From an uncultured Ignatzschineria sp. (lineage in GTDB: Bacteria > Pseudomonadota > Gammaproteobacteria > Cardiobacteriales > Wohlfahrtiimonadaceae): 64,000 bases of DNA. The notes under the pieces were generated by a model. The model saw only the letters and a program-made list of their open reading frames with translations. It did not search any database and was not told the origin of the DNA. The translations under genes and the position numbers were made by a program. The stretch lies in assembly GCA_945639195.1 (NCBI GenBank), contig CALZEE010000005.1:1-64000 (forward strand), given 5' to 3'. This document shows, piece by piece, positions 1 to 9,032 of the stretch (within the stretch, counting starts at the first letter, position 1; every line of letters begins with the position of its first letter).

Positions 1-105
1 GGTAAATCATCTTTTCTGGCTTCTTCTTCTGATCAACGCCGTCAATCGAGAAAGATAATTCTACGCTTTTTAGGGAAAGATGCAAGGGGATTTCTGCACA
101 AGTAG
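1..105 (+). CDS. possible 3' end of an unidentified gene
   Basis: Frame 1 is open from the first base and stops at TAG 103-105, giving 34 mostly basic and polar residues that end FLHK. I do not recognise it. It may be the tail of a gene starting left of the window, or chance, since 34 open codons are not rare. The rest of 106-400 shows no convincing gene. Confidence 0.2.
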   Translation, partial: GKSSFLASSSDQRRQSRKIILRFLGKDARGFLHK

Positions 106-400
106 TGAGCATATCGTCAAAAAACCACCTAAACCACTATTTTATCTCATTTTTTATTTTCAAAATAAGCCATTTTATTGCGAGTTATCGTTAAAAAAGC
201 AACTGTTACTCTCCACAATCAGCGAAAATTACCCCTATAAAATAGCTATCCCGGGCAATATCTTCCCGAAACCAATGACTAGATTCACTGTTAACCTGAA
301 AAACCTCTCTCATAAGATCTCTATCAACAAGGTTTCTTCATATAGATACTGAGTATATAGGTACATATATATGGATGACTATAGAGGATTAACGTCAAAA

Positions 401-428
401 GAGCCTAGCTCAACTAAGAACTAGGCTC
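401..428. terminator. hairpin terminator after the decarboxylase
   Basis: GAGCCTAG (401-408) pairs with CTAGGCTC (421-428). The minus-strand copy is followed by a short T run, so it probably ends transcription of the decarboxylase, whose stop codon lies at 519. Confidence 0.7.
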
Positions 429-518
429 TCTTATAACTAATCTACTGACCTAACGAATCTATCATCAGCCTTTATGACTCAGCGCTTATGTACATAGAGC
501 AGCATGATAATCGATGAA

Positions 519-2420
519 CTACCACTCATCTAATACCTCATCCTCCGCCAAGACTCTCAAGGCATATCCATTATCTCCTCGCACTAAACCATGAATCTCA
601 AAATTGGTTTCAGAAAGAATTAACTGTGCAAGATAATCTAATACCGCTTCATCAATTACTTGCGCAGGTACCAATACCGGAATTCCCGGCGGATAAGGAA
701 CAATCTGATCGCAGCTCACGCGACCGATCAATGCCTTATTAGGCTTCCCTGCCTTCACAACAGGAATATCGGTCCCGCCATAGTAAAAGGCATCTCTTGG
801 TAATCCTGCTAATCGTGTAAACAGAGGAATCTTAATCGAGTCTTTCTTGGGCTTACGTTTTCGCTTAGGAAGCGTATCCGATAAAGTAGTTAACGCATGA
901 ATCAATCGCATCATCTTATTTGCCGTAGCGCCAATGGTGACTAATACCGTTACTGTCGCAAATGTCGATTTCTCTACTTGTATATCAAACTGATCAAACA
1001 GGATCTGCTGAATCTCTTCCCCACTATAATTTGTTGCTCGTACATCAATGGTTACTTTTGTAGGATCCAGACGAATATTGTCGTTCACTAAAGATTCCGG
1101 CAATAACTCTTCTAAACTTAAGACTCGAAACAGCTTTGTTTCATTAATCTTATGGTGAAGCGTTGCCACAATGCTCAATACTTTTTCCAATAGCGAATAG
1201 CCTTCCATACTCATCTGCTGACGCGCCACATCAAGACTCGCGATAATACTATATTGCGGACTTGTAGAGGCATGCATGTTAAAGGTCTCACGGAGAATAT
1301 GTGGGTTATGATCCGGATCATTCACATGCACCATGCTCGCTTGTGAAAATGCCGAGAGCGTTTTATGCGTACTTTGTGTAACGTAATCCGCACCGAGCTC
1401 TAGCGCCGTTGGACGAAAAATAGGATGGAAACGCGCAAAGCCATACCACGCTTCATCAATAATCACTTTAATCCCATGCTGATGCGCGGCTTCGATAATG
1501 GGTTGAAGATCATAAATCAATCCATCATAAGTCGGGTTTGTTAATATTAATGCCTTGGCATTAGGGTGCGCCGCTATTGCCTCTAATATCGTCGCTTTGG
1601 GAACAGATGCAAAAATCCCGAGCGATTCATTAACACTACTATTTAAGTAGATAGGTCTTGCCCCAGAAAGAATCACGCCATGATGAACGGACTTATGACA
1701 GTTTCGATCTAACAATAGAATATCTCCCGGCGTTAAGACACTTTGGAGAATGACCTTATTTGCAGTCGAAGAACCATTCGTTGCAAAATAGGTCTGCTTT
1801 GCACCAAAGGCTTCTGCGGCAAGATCTTGTGCCTCAGCAATAACCCCTTCAGGATGCAATAACGAATCTAAACTCTGCACAGACACAGAGAGATCCGCCT
1901 GCCACATACTCTGCCCTACAAAATGGTAGAAATCTGTTCCCCAAGCACTGTAGCGCAACGAATTCCCATTTGAGTGACCCGGCGTGTGCCAAGAGTCAGG
2001 CTGTGTTTGCACATATTCACTCAATGCACTGAAAAATGGCGTGGATGCTCGTTTCACTAAATCATTGCAAACTTTTTCCAATAAATGCGCCGGCGAATAG
2101 GCTTCAAAAGCACAACTCGTTAAACGCTCAGGATATGCCGGAACTGGGTTGGCATTTGCCGGCTTATGCCACCAATATGCATTTAATTCTAAGCGCCAAT
2201 CGCCGGTAATAATGGGAATTAGATCTTTAATATTGGTTTTATTCAATAGATGCCCGACAAAAATCACGGCATGAATATTGGGATCTAAAACATATTCCGG
2301 AAATTGCTCAAAACTACAATTCTCAAACGCAACCATTATCGGTGCTGCCACCAACATCTGGTTTTTGAATGCGCTTTTCCCCTCTTTGGAAACAATTAAT
2401 ACGGTACATAATGAACTCAT
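519..2420 (-). CDS. Orn/Lys/Arg decarboxylase family protein
   Basis: PLP-dependent amino-acid decarboxylase of the large Orn/Lys/Arg family (fold type I, group III), which releases CO2 from a basic amino acid to give a polyamine. The major-domain landmarks are visible: HTPGHSNG near residue 145, then DEAWYGFARFHP, and STHKTL near residue 350, where the lysine binds PLP. A C-terminal domain follows. The N-terminus is short compared with inducible E. coli LdcI/AdiA (over 700 residues; this is 633). I start at ATG 2420-2418 because GGGCAGG lies just upstream; a reading 14 codons longer (from 2462) lacks a good ribosome site. The substrate (lysine, ornithine or arginine) cannot be decided from sequence. 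The gene stands alone between a terminator and metR. Confidence 0.88.
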   Translation of the reverse strand: MSSLCTVLIVSKEGKSAFKNQMLVAAPIMVAFENCSFEQFPEYVLDPNIHAVIFVGHLLNKTNIKDLIPIITGDWRLELNAYWWHKPANANPVPAYPERLTSCAFEAYSPAHLLEKVCNDLVKRASTPFFSALSEYVQTQPDSWHTPGHSNGNSLRYSAWGTDFYHFVGQSMWQADLSVSVQSLDSLLHPEGVIAEAQDLAAEAFGAKQTYFATNGSSTANKVILQSVLTPGDILLLDRNCHKSVHHGVILSGARPIYLNSSVNESLGIFASVPKATILEAIAAHPNAKALILTNPTYDGLIYDLQPIIEAAHQHGIKVIIDEAWYGFARFHPIFRPTALELGADYVTQSTHKTLSAFSQASMVHVNDPDHNPHILRETFNMHASTSPQYSIIASLDVARQQMSMEGYSLLEKVLSIVATLHHKINETKLFRVLSLEELLPESLVNDNIRLDPTKVTIDVRATNYSGEEIQQILFDQFDIQVEKSTFATVTVLVTIGATANKMMRLIHALTTLSDTLPKRKRKPKKDSIKIPLFTRLAGLPRDAFYYGGTDIPVVKAGKPNKALIGRVSCDQIVPYPPGIPVLVPAQVIDEAVLDYLAQLILSETNFEIHGLVRGDNGYALRVLAEDEVLDEW

Positions 2421-2698
2421 GACCTGCCCTTTCTTTTTATAATTATTAAAACAGTCAGGCAAAGGGGAAGAATATTCTCTCCAGAACGCTCTTCCCTACT
2501 GACTGAAACACATATCAATCATCATTACATTAATGAGCGATTTCTTCATCATACCTCTTCTATTAAGCAACTGATCCAAAAAGTCATTAACCTTCTATCA
2601 TCTCGCTATGAGCGATCCTTCCAATTGCCGGGAATCTTACCTGTAACGCTAGATTGATTGACCTTGTCGATCAACCTGCCACCATTTAAAATTCGCAG

Positions 2699-3604
2699 TT
2701 ATACAATGTTTGAAAAACTCGGCGTTGTCTTATTCGCAAGCGCTACAAAGGCATGGAGATAATCGATCTCGTTATCTGCATCACGCACGCCCAAAAAGAT
2801 CTGTTTCGCAATGCCCTTCTCTCCTAAGCGAACCGGAACAATATCGAGCTTTCCGGCATATTCATCTACCAACCAACGCGGTAATGCTGAGACGCCCCGT
2901 CCGCAAGCCACCATCTGTAACATGATATCCGTTGTTTCAATCATCTTATGACGCTTAGGCGCAATGCCTGCCGGCAATAAAAACTGATTATAGATATCTA
3001 ACCGACTCATCTCCACAGGATAGGTAATCAACACTTCCCCACTTATTTGTGCAGGCTTTGCATACTCAACACCGGCAAGCGGATGATCTTTAGCGACAAC
3101 AAGTACCTGCTCATAATCAAAAACCGGTGTAAATGTCAGTCCCGGCTTATAGACAGGATCTGGCGTTACAAGAACATCAATCTCATACCCTACTAACGCG
3201 CCGATCCCGCCAAATTGAAATCGTTGTTTTACATCGACATCAACGCCGGGCCAATCACTCAAATAAGGTGAAACAACCTTTAAGAGCCACTGATAACAAG
3301 GATGACATTCCATGCCGATCCGTAATCTGCCTCGTTCTCCTTCTGCAAATTGCCGGAGGCGCTCATTCGCTAAATCTAGTTGCGGCAAAATACGATTTGC
3401 AATCGATAACAGGTATTGCCCTGATTGCGTAAGCTGCAAATGTCGCCCTTCTCTACGCCAAATAGGGGCTTCTAGTTGCTGTTCTAGCTTCTTAATACTA
3501 TGACTCAACGCAGATTGCGTCACATGCAACACACTTGCCGCAGCGGTTAAAGATCCCTGCTTTTCAACTTGTTGCACAATTTTTAAATGGATTAGCTCTA
3601 TCAT
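2699..3604 (-). CDS. metR: MetR, LysR-type regulator of methionine synthesis
   Basis: LysR-type transcriptional regulator of 301 residues. The N-terminal winged helix-turn-helix (about residues 3-60, with TQSALSHSIKKLE) is followed by a LysR substrate domain. It resembles E. coli MetR along its length: the start MIE..HLK, MECHPCYQWL, and YPVEMSRLDIYNQFLLPAG align with E. coli IECHSCIQWL and YPVQRSRLDVWRHFLQPAG. MetR senses homocysteine and activates met genes. Here it is divergent from mesX-mesD, a methionine synthase system, so control of that pair is the natural inference. A MetR-like site lies just upstream of its own start. Confidence 0.87.
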   Translation of the reverse strand: MIELIHLKIVQQVEKQGSLTAAASVLHVTQSALSHSIKKLEQQLEAPIWRREGRHLQLTQSGQYLLSIANRILPQLDLANERLRQFAEGERGRLRIGMECHPCYQWLLKVVSPYLSDWPGVDVDVKQRFQFGGIGALVGYEIDVLVTPDPVYKPGLTFTPVFDYEQVLVVAKDHPLAGVEYAKPAQISGEVLITYPVEMSRLDIYNQFLLPAGIAPKRHKMIETTDIMLQMVACGRGVSALPRWLVDEYAGKLDIVPVRLGEKGIAKQIFLGVRDADNEIDYLHAFVALANKTTPSFSNIV

Positions 3605-3607
3605 ATA

Positions 3608-3648
3608 TGAGTAAAATTCATGGATTAGTGAAATAAAGCCATTTTACT
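3608..3648. promoter_or_regulatory. candidate MetR operator between metR and mesX
   Basis: TGAGTAAAATTCA (3608-3620) matches the MetR consensus TGAA-N5-TTCA at 7 of 8 fixed positions. A larger inverted repeat, AGTAAAAT (3610-3617) and ATTTTACT (3641-3648), overlaps it. A second palindrome, AGCATA-N6-TATGCT, lies at 3678-3695. The position in the divergent gap fits MetR control; binding is inferred. Confidence 0.45.
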
Positions 3649-3833
3649 TCATTCAATCCGTTTCCTACAATGCTCAAAGCATATTTATTTATGCTGAATA
3701 AACTTATAAAACAATAAACTACGACCGGCATTTTCTATGCCCTGTCTTTTTCTCACTATTCAACGCAATCATATTATAAATAAACAATGCCGAACGATAC
3801 CTCGGCGTTATCGGATACAAGGTAAGCATCATC

Positions 3834-4811
3834 ATGAATACAGCATTAGCTTTTAATATTACGAGCATTATTTTCGACGAAAACTATCACCCGTCAAATA
3901 GCACACGACTCACCACCAACTTTGCAAACCTTGCAAGAGGCGAAAGTCGTCAGGAAAACCTTCGTAATACTCTGAACATGATCAACAACCGTTTCAATGC
4001 CCTCGCGCATTGGGATAACCCCCAAGCTGATCGTTACTCAATCGAGCTTGAAATCATCTCTGTTGAAATGGATATTGCCGGCGAAAAAGAATCTTTCCCT
4101 TCTATTGAAATTTTAAAGACCCATATCTTAGATCACGTGACTAATCAGCGTATCGAAGGCATGGTTGGGAATAACTTCTCCTCTTATGTACGCGATTATG
4201 ACTTTAGCGTCTTACTCCTTAACCATAATAAAGATCAGCCTGCTTTCTCTATCCCTGCAGATTTTGGCGATCTTCACGGAAAAATCTTTAAAAGCTTTGT
4301 AAACTCTGATACTTATCAGCAACATTTCAAAAAATCTCCAGTGATCTGCCTGAGCGTGTCTGATAGCAAAACCTATCAACGCACCGAAAATCACCACCCT
4401 GTTTTAGGCCATGAATATCTCCCGAATGAATCCTCATTAACGGAGCAATATTTCAAAAAGATGGGTTTACAGGTTCGTTACTTCATGCCGCCAAACAGCA
4501 TTGCGCCACTCGCCTTCTTCTTTAATGGCGATCTCTTAAATGATTATAGTAATTTGGAGCTCATCAGTACGATCAGCACGATGGAGACATTCCAAAAGAT
4601 CTATCGTCCAGAAATCTATAATGCCAATGCAGCCGCCGGCAGAGTGTATAAACCGAATCTAAAAAATTCCGATCATTCATTAACCCAAATTGTTTATGAT
4701 CGAGAAGAGCGTGGTGCATTAGCCATTAAGCAAGGAAAATTCACAGAAGCCCAATTTATTGAGCCTCATAAATCCTTCCTTAAACAATGGGCTGCTAACG
4801 CCGTTCTGTAA
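3834..4811 (+). CDS. mesX: MesX (DUF1852), partner of methionine synthase MesD
   Basis: Protein of 325 residues of the DUF1852 family. Published work on folate-independent methionine synthases (Price and colleagues) names this family MesX and reports that it is needed together with the core synthase MesD. I recognise it from overall sequence character (N-terminal LAFNITSIIFDENYHPS, a central FLVLGHEYLPN-like segment reading PVLGHEYLPNESS) and from its position 46 bases before mesD. There is no signal peptide or membrane segment, so it is cytoplasmic. MesX lacks a solved mechanism that I know of. AAGGTAAG lies 9 bases before the ATG. With mesD it probably forms one transcript under MetR. Confidence 0.85.
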   Translation: MNTALAFNITSIIFDENYHPSNSTRLTTNFANLARGESRQENLRNTLNMINNRFNALAHWDNPQADRYSIELEIISVEMDIAGEKESFPSIEILKTHILDHVTNQRIEGMVGNNFSSYVRDYDFSVLLLNHNKDQPAFSIPADFGDLHGKIFKSFVNSDTYQQHFKKSPVICLSVSDSKTYQRTENHHPVLGHEYLPNESSLTEQYFKKMGLQVRYFMPPNSIAPLAFFFNGDLLNDYSNLELISTISTMETFQKIYRPEIYNANAAAGRVYKPNLKNSDHSLTQIVYDREERGALAIKQGKFTEAQFIEPHKSFLKQWAANAVL

Positions 4812-4857
4812 TCCCCTAATAAAAACTAAAAAAAACCCAAAACAGAGGTCATCCATT

Positions 4858-5880
4858 ATGAAAATTTTATTACCTACATCTACTGCCGGCAGTTTACCAA
4901 AACCATCTTGGCTCGCAGAACCTGAGAAACTCTGGTCTCCTTGGAAGTTAGAAGAGAGCACCTTAAGTGAAGGTAAACAAGATGCACTTCGCATCGCGCT
5001 CCTTGAGCAAGATCTTGCTGGCATTGATATCGTGAGTGATGGCGAGCAGACGCGCCAACACTTCGTCACCACCTTCATTGAGCATTTAGATGGCGTGGAT
5101 TTTGAAAACCGTGAAACGGTAAGAATCCGTGACCGCTATGATGCAAGCGTTCCCACTGTTGTTGGCGCCGTATCACGCAGAAAACCTGTCTTTGTGGAGG
5201 ATGCAAAATTCCTCAGAAAACTCACAAATAAACCTATCAAATGGGCATTGCCGGGTCCTATGACCATGATCGATACGCTCTATGATGCGCATTATAAGAG
5301 TCGCCAAAAACTCGCTTGGGAATTTGCAACGATCCTTAACCAAGAAGCAAAAGAGCTTGAGGCGGCCGGCGTTGATATTATCCAGTTTGATGAGCCGGCA
5401 TTTAACGTATTCTTTGATGAAGTGAACGATTGGGGCATCGAAACATTAGAGCGAGCGATTGAAGGTCTTAAGTGCGAAACAGCCGTGCATATCTGCTATG
5501 GCTACGGCATTCAAGCCAATACTGATTGGAAGAAAACACTCGGATCAGAATGGCGTCAGTACGAAGAGTCATTCCCGAAACTCCAAAAATCGAATATCGA
5601 CATTATCTCTTTAGAGTGCCAAAACTCTCACGTACCGATGGATCTTATCGAACTCATCCGTGGTAAAAAAGTAATGGTCGGTGCGATTGATGTTGCAACT
5701 AACAACATTGAAACCCCTGAAGAAGTGGCAAATGTCTTACGTAAAGCCTTACAATTCGTAGATGCCGATAAGCTCTATCCTTCAACAAACTGCGGCATGG
5801 CGCCATTATCTCGTAATGTAGCGAGAGGCAAACTCGAAGCCCTCAGCAAAGGTGCTGCGATTGTTCGTAGTGAGTTGTAA
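4858..5880 (+). CDS. mesD: MesD, core-type folate-independent methionine synthase
   Basis: Catalytic-domain-only member of the MetE family (340 residues against about 750 for MetE). It has the C-terminal zinc barrel but no N-terminal folate-binding duplicate. The start is MKILLPTSTAGSLPKP. The zinc ligands expected from MetE are visible as HIC (His and Cys), LECQNS (Glu) and NCGMAP (Cys). MesD-type enzymes make methionine from homocysteine with a methyl donor other than methyl-tetrahydrofolate and need MesX. A longer reading from 4759 would overlap mesX; ATG 4858 is chosen because it follows AGAGG at good spacing and matches the family start. A strong terminator follows. Confidence 0.87.
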   Translation: MKILLPTSTAGSLPKPSWLAEPEKLWSPWKLEESTLSEGKQDALRIALLEQDLAGIDIVSDGEQTRQHFVTTFIEHLDGVDFENRETVRIRDRYDASVPTVVGAVSRRKPVFVEDAKFLRKLTNKPIKWALPGPMTMIDTLYDAHYKSRQKLAWEFATILNQEAKELEAAGVDIIQFDEPAFNVFFDEVNDWGIETLERAIEGLKCETAVHICYGYGIQANTDWKKTLGSEWRQYEESFPKLQKSNIDIISLECQNSHVPMDLIELIRGKKVMVGAIDVATNNIETPEEVANVLRKALQFVDADKLYPSTNCGMAPLSRNVARGKLEALSKGAAIVRSEL

Positions 5881-5941
5881 CGACTTATTCAAAAAATCGA
5901 TAATTTAAAAATTTCAGTCCTTCGTTTTAAAACTGAAAACT

Positions 5942-5982
5942 AAAAGGCCTAGCGATGAGCTCCATCATCACTAGGCCTTTTT
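5942..5982. terminator. terminator after mesD
   Basis: AAAAGGCCTAG (5942-5952) pairs with CTAGGCCTTTT (5971-5981) and is followed by T residues. The A run at the other side makes it usable on both strands, serving mesD and the convergent ureohydrolase gene. Confidence 0.9.
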
Positions 5983-6013
5983 CTATTAAACAATCACTGA
6001 AAACAACTGCTAC

Positions 6014-6970
6014 TTACTCGTCATAACGCACTTTTGGCAATACACAGAGCATTTCAAACAACATATTTGCGCCCAATACGGCGGTTGTACCAAAGGGGTC
6101 ATAAGGAGGAGAAACTTCCACCAAGTCAGCTCCGACAATATTTAAGCCTTTGAGTCCTCGGACAATCTCAAGCCCTTGTGGCACGGTTAACCCACCAATC
6201 TCTACCGTTCCTGTCCCTGGTGCATGCGCCGGATCAAAGCTGTCGATATCGTAACTTAAATATACCGGGCCATCTTTCATCAGTTCTCTGATCTCTGCCA
6301 TTAGCGGGACTAAAGATTTATGCCAGCACTCTTCGGCTGTCACAACTTTAAAGCCCTGCTCTTTCCCCCAATCAAACTCATCTGCACTATAACCCGTACC
6401 ACGAAGTCCGATTTGTACGACGCGGTTACAATCAAGTAACCCTTCTTCCACGGCTCTACGGAAGGGTGTTCCGTGAGCAATTTTCTCACCAAACATGGTG
6501 TCATTGATATCGGCGTGTGCATCCACATGAATGAGTCCCACAGGTCCATGCTTCTCTTTCATTGCTCGAAGAATCGGCAATACAATCGTATGATCCCCGC
6601 CTAATGTTAGTGGGATAGCACCATGCGCTAAAATATTATCACGATAAAAATCCGTGATGATATCCATGCTTTTTAAGATATTGAAGGTGTTAATCGGCAC
6701 ATCACCAATATCAGCAATTTGCATACTTTCAAAGGGCGCAGCCTTCGTCGCAACGTTATAAGGACGAAGCATTCTCGATTCATCTCGAATTTGTCTTGGT
6801 CCTAAACGTGTTCCAGGGCGGTTTGAGGCACCGATATCAAACGGAATCCCCACAAAAGCCGCATCTAAACCTGTCGCATCTGTTTGTGTTGGTAAGCGCA
6901 TCATCGTTGCAATACCGCCACAACGTGGCATCTCATTTCCACCTAACGGCTGATTGAATTTCTTGGTCAT
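6014..6970 (-). CDS. guanidinobutyrase/agmatinase-type ureohydrolase
   Basis: Manganese ureohydrolase of the arginase/agmatinase family, 318 residues, which splits urea from a guanidino compound. Metal-binding motifs are intact: GGDHT, DAHADIND and SYDIDSFDPAHAPGTGT. The N-terminus (QPLGGNEMPRCGGIATMMRL) closely resembles Pseudomonas GbuA/GpuA, which act on 4-guanidinobutyrate or 3-guanidinopropionate, more than E. coli SpeB. The start is ATG 6970-6968, directly behind GGAGGAGTTATT; the longer frame from 7006 has no such site. The neighbouring 2-ketoarginine decarboxylase-like gene supports a role in converting 4-guanidinobutyrate to 4-aminobutyrate plus urea. Agmatine cannot be excluded as substrate. 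Confidence 0.87.
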   Translation of the reverse strand: MTKKFNQPLGGNEMPRCGGIATMMRLPTQTDATGLDAAFVGIPFDIGASNRPGTRLGPRQIRDESRMLRPYNVATKAAPFESMQIADIGDVPINTFNILKSMDIITDFYRDNILAHGAIPLTLGGDHTIVLPILRAMKEKHGPVGLIHVDAHADINDTMFGEKIAHGTPFRRAVEEGLLDCNRVVQIGLRGTGYSADEFDWGKEQGFKVVTAEECWHKSLVPLMAEIRELMKDGPVYLSYDIDSFDPAHAPGTGTVEIGGLTVPQGLEIVRGLKGLNIVGADLVEVSPPYDPFGTTAVLGANMLFEMLCVLPKVRYDE

Positions 6971-7140
6971 AATAACTCCTCCATTTATTAAACGTTTTTT
7001 TATCACTATTATTGTGTATTCAATTCATCTTAAGCAGGTTTGTAAGATTGTTCTATGACCTTATTCTTAAGTATATATATCATTTTCAATATGTATCGCT
7101 AACACCGTATCCATCGACTCTTTCAAAGAACGCAACAAAA

Positions 7141-7167
7141 AACCGCAAGGAGTTACCCCTTGCGGTT
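7141..7167 (-). terminator. terminator after the ThDP decarboxylase
   Basis: AACCGCAAGG (7141-7150) pairs with CCTTGCGGTT (7158-7167). On the minus strand the hairpin is followed by TTTTTTG, so it ends the transcript arriving from 7261. Confidence 0.85.
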
Positions 7168-7260
7168 TCTCTTATTACTGCACTTTTTATAGTACGCATT
7201 ATCGATACGCTTTAAAGTAGCTACTAAGATATAGAATTAAATACCTTTTAAAAATAGGTC

Positions 7261-8901
7261 TTACGCTTTCATTTCCGCATAAAGTTTTGCTTCATCTAAT
7301 AGTAAGAAGGTCGGTACATCACTACGTTGTGCGACTATTACCGCACTTTGTAATTGGTCAATACTCTCGATCTCGATGGTTTCACAACCATAGCCTTTGG
7401 CGATTTCTACAAAGTCGGGGGTGTAAATATCAACACCAATCGTCGGTAAACCTTCTCGCTGCATTGCGCGCTTAATCTCTTGGTAACCAAAGTTATTCCA
7501 CAAGAGAACAATAATCCCAACTTTCTCTTCAACTGCCGTCGCTAGCTCAGGCAAGCTAAATTGAATACCGCCATCGCCCATAAGCGAGACAACCGGTTGC
7601 TGTCTATTGGCAATCTTTGCCCCAATTGCCGCCGGCAAACCATAACCCAAAGTGCCGTAACCCGTTGCCGAGTTGAACCATTTCCGGGTTTTATGAGGTT
7701 CAAACAAGAAATTCCCAGAATAGACAATCTGCGTTGAGTCTCCGACAAACACGATATCCGGCGCATTCTCTTGCAGTATCTCTAATACGCGATACTGAAC
7801 ATCCCACTCTTTTGGAAAACTACCTTGTAAGCGATCTTTAATATCTTTTACTAGCATCGCACCTTGGCTCTTCGCACCAAACTTCATCGGTGCATTCTTT
7901 TGAGCAATTGCGGTTGCAAGCGCTTCCGTAAAGCTTGTCGCATCACTTACAATGCCAACTGTCGATAAAAAGTTACTATGCAATTGCTCCGGGTCGATAT
8001 CCACGCGAATGATTTGTGCATTGAGCTTAAATTCCCCATTAAATGCCACGTCATAATCTGTTTCACCTAACTCTGTACCGAGCGCAAGCACAACATCTGC
8101 TTTGATAATTTCCTCTCGGACAATATCTGTTGTTTGATACGAGCCAATCGCAAGCGGATGATCCGGCGGGAATACCCCTTTACCATTTACGGTATAAAGT
8201 ACCGGCATATCAAACTGCTCCGCAACTTTAACTATTTGTGCTGATGCAACATTAATCGCGCCACCACCAATTAATAGATAAGGATTCTTCGCCCCTTGCA
8301 ATAACTGATAAACATCATCGATGGCCTGCTGGCTAACTTGTGGGCGATATAATCTTGCGGGCGATAATACTGGCAGATCCACCAACTTTGTAATCACATC
8401 TGTTGGAATCTCAATATGCACCGGGCGGGGTCGTTCACTATTAAACACCGTGAATGCTTTTGCTAAAATTGCCGGCAATTCACTCGGGCATAACACCGTA
8501 TGGCTAAATTCACATACGCCCGATACAACATCTTTTTGACTGTAGAGCTCGTGCAACCTCCCCTGCTTCATGCCTAGCGTTGCAACTTTATTCACGCTCG
8601 AAATCACGAGCATCGGAATAGAATCGGCATAAGCTTGCCCCATCGCAGTTAAAATATTGGTCATGCCCGGCCCTGTAATAATAAAACACGCTGCCGGTTT
8701 TCCCTTCACTCTTGCATAGCCATCTGCCATAAATCCCGCACCTTGCTCATGGCGAGGCGTGATATGTTTTAGCTTAGTTTGTGGAAGCCCTCGGTAAAGC
8801 TCTATCGTATGAACCCCCGGAATCCCAAAAATTGTCTCAATGCCATAAGCTTCCAATTGCTTTACTAAAAACTCCCCACAAGTCACTAATTGTTTACTCA
8901 T
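7261..8901 (-). CDS. ThDP enzyme, probable 2-ketoarginine (5-guanidino-2-oxopentanoate) decarboxylase
   Basis: Thiamine-diphosphate enzyme of 546 residues with the three-domain layout of acetolactate synthase and 2-keto-acid decarboxylases. The catalytic glutamate sits in PRHEQGAGFMADGYAR near residue 50. The ThDP/Mg site reads GDGGIQFS...NNFGY near residue 440. The N-terminus (EAYGIETIFGIPGVHTIELYRG) is typical of the group annotated as 5-guanidino-2-oxopentanoate decarboxylase, to which Pseudomonas AruI belongs. With the downstream guanidinobutyrase-like gene it would supply 4-guanidinobutyraldehyde from 2-ketoarginine. The transaminase (AruH) and aldehyde dehydrogenase steps are not next to it. 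GAGGAG precedes the ATG. Another 2-keto-acid substrate remains possible. Confidence 0.8.
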   Translation of the reverse strand: MSKQLVTCGEFLVKQLEAYGIETIFGIPGVHTIELYRGLPQTKLKHITPRHEQGAGFMADGYARVKGKPAACFIITGPGMTNILTAMGQAYADSIPMLVISSVNKVATLGMKQGRLHELYSQKDVVSGVCEFSHTVLCPSELPAILAKAFTVFNSERPRPVHIEIPTDVITKLVDLPVLSPARLYRPQVSQQAIDDVYQLLQGAKNPYLLIGGGAINVASAQIVKVAEQFDMPVLYTVNGKGVFPPDHPLAIGSYQTTDIVREEIIKADVVLALGTELGETDYDVAFNGEFKLNAQIIRVDIDPEQLHSNFLSTVGIVSDATSFTEALATAIAQKNAPMKFGAKSQGAMLVKDIKDRLQGSFPKEWDVQYRVLEILQENAPDIVFVGDSTQIVYSGNFLFEPHKTRKWFNSATGYGTLGYGLPAAIGAKIANRQQPVVSLMGDGGIQFSLPELATAVEEKVGIIVLLWNNFGYQEIKRAMQREGLPTIGVDIYTPDFVEIAKGYGCETIEIESIDQLQSAVIVAQRSDVPTFLLLDEAKLYAEMKA

Positions 8902-9032
8902 AAATAAGACTCCTCTAGTTACTTCTTTCTAGTTATTATTCTGATTGAAAAGGAGAACTCATCAATAGATGATATTCCCCCTTTCACTTCTTTCTATATT
9001 AATATTTTGATATGCCCTGTTTTACCGGTCTC

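Noticed and set aside
80..352. Open frame of 90 codons on the plus strand
   Set aside because: No ribosome site, no recognisable motif, AT-rich codon use; probably chance.
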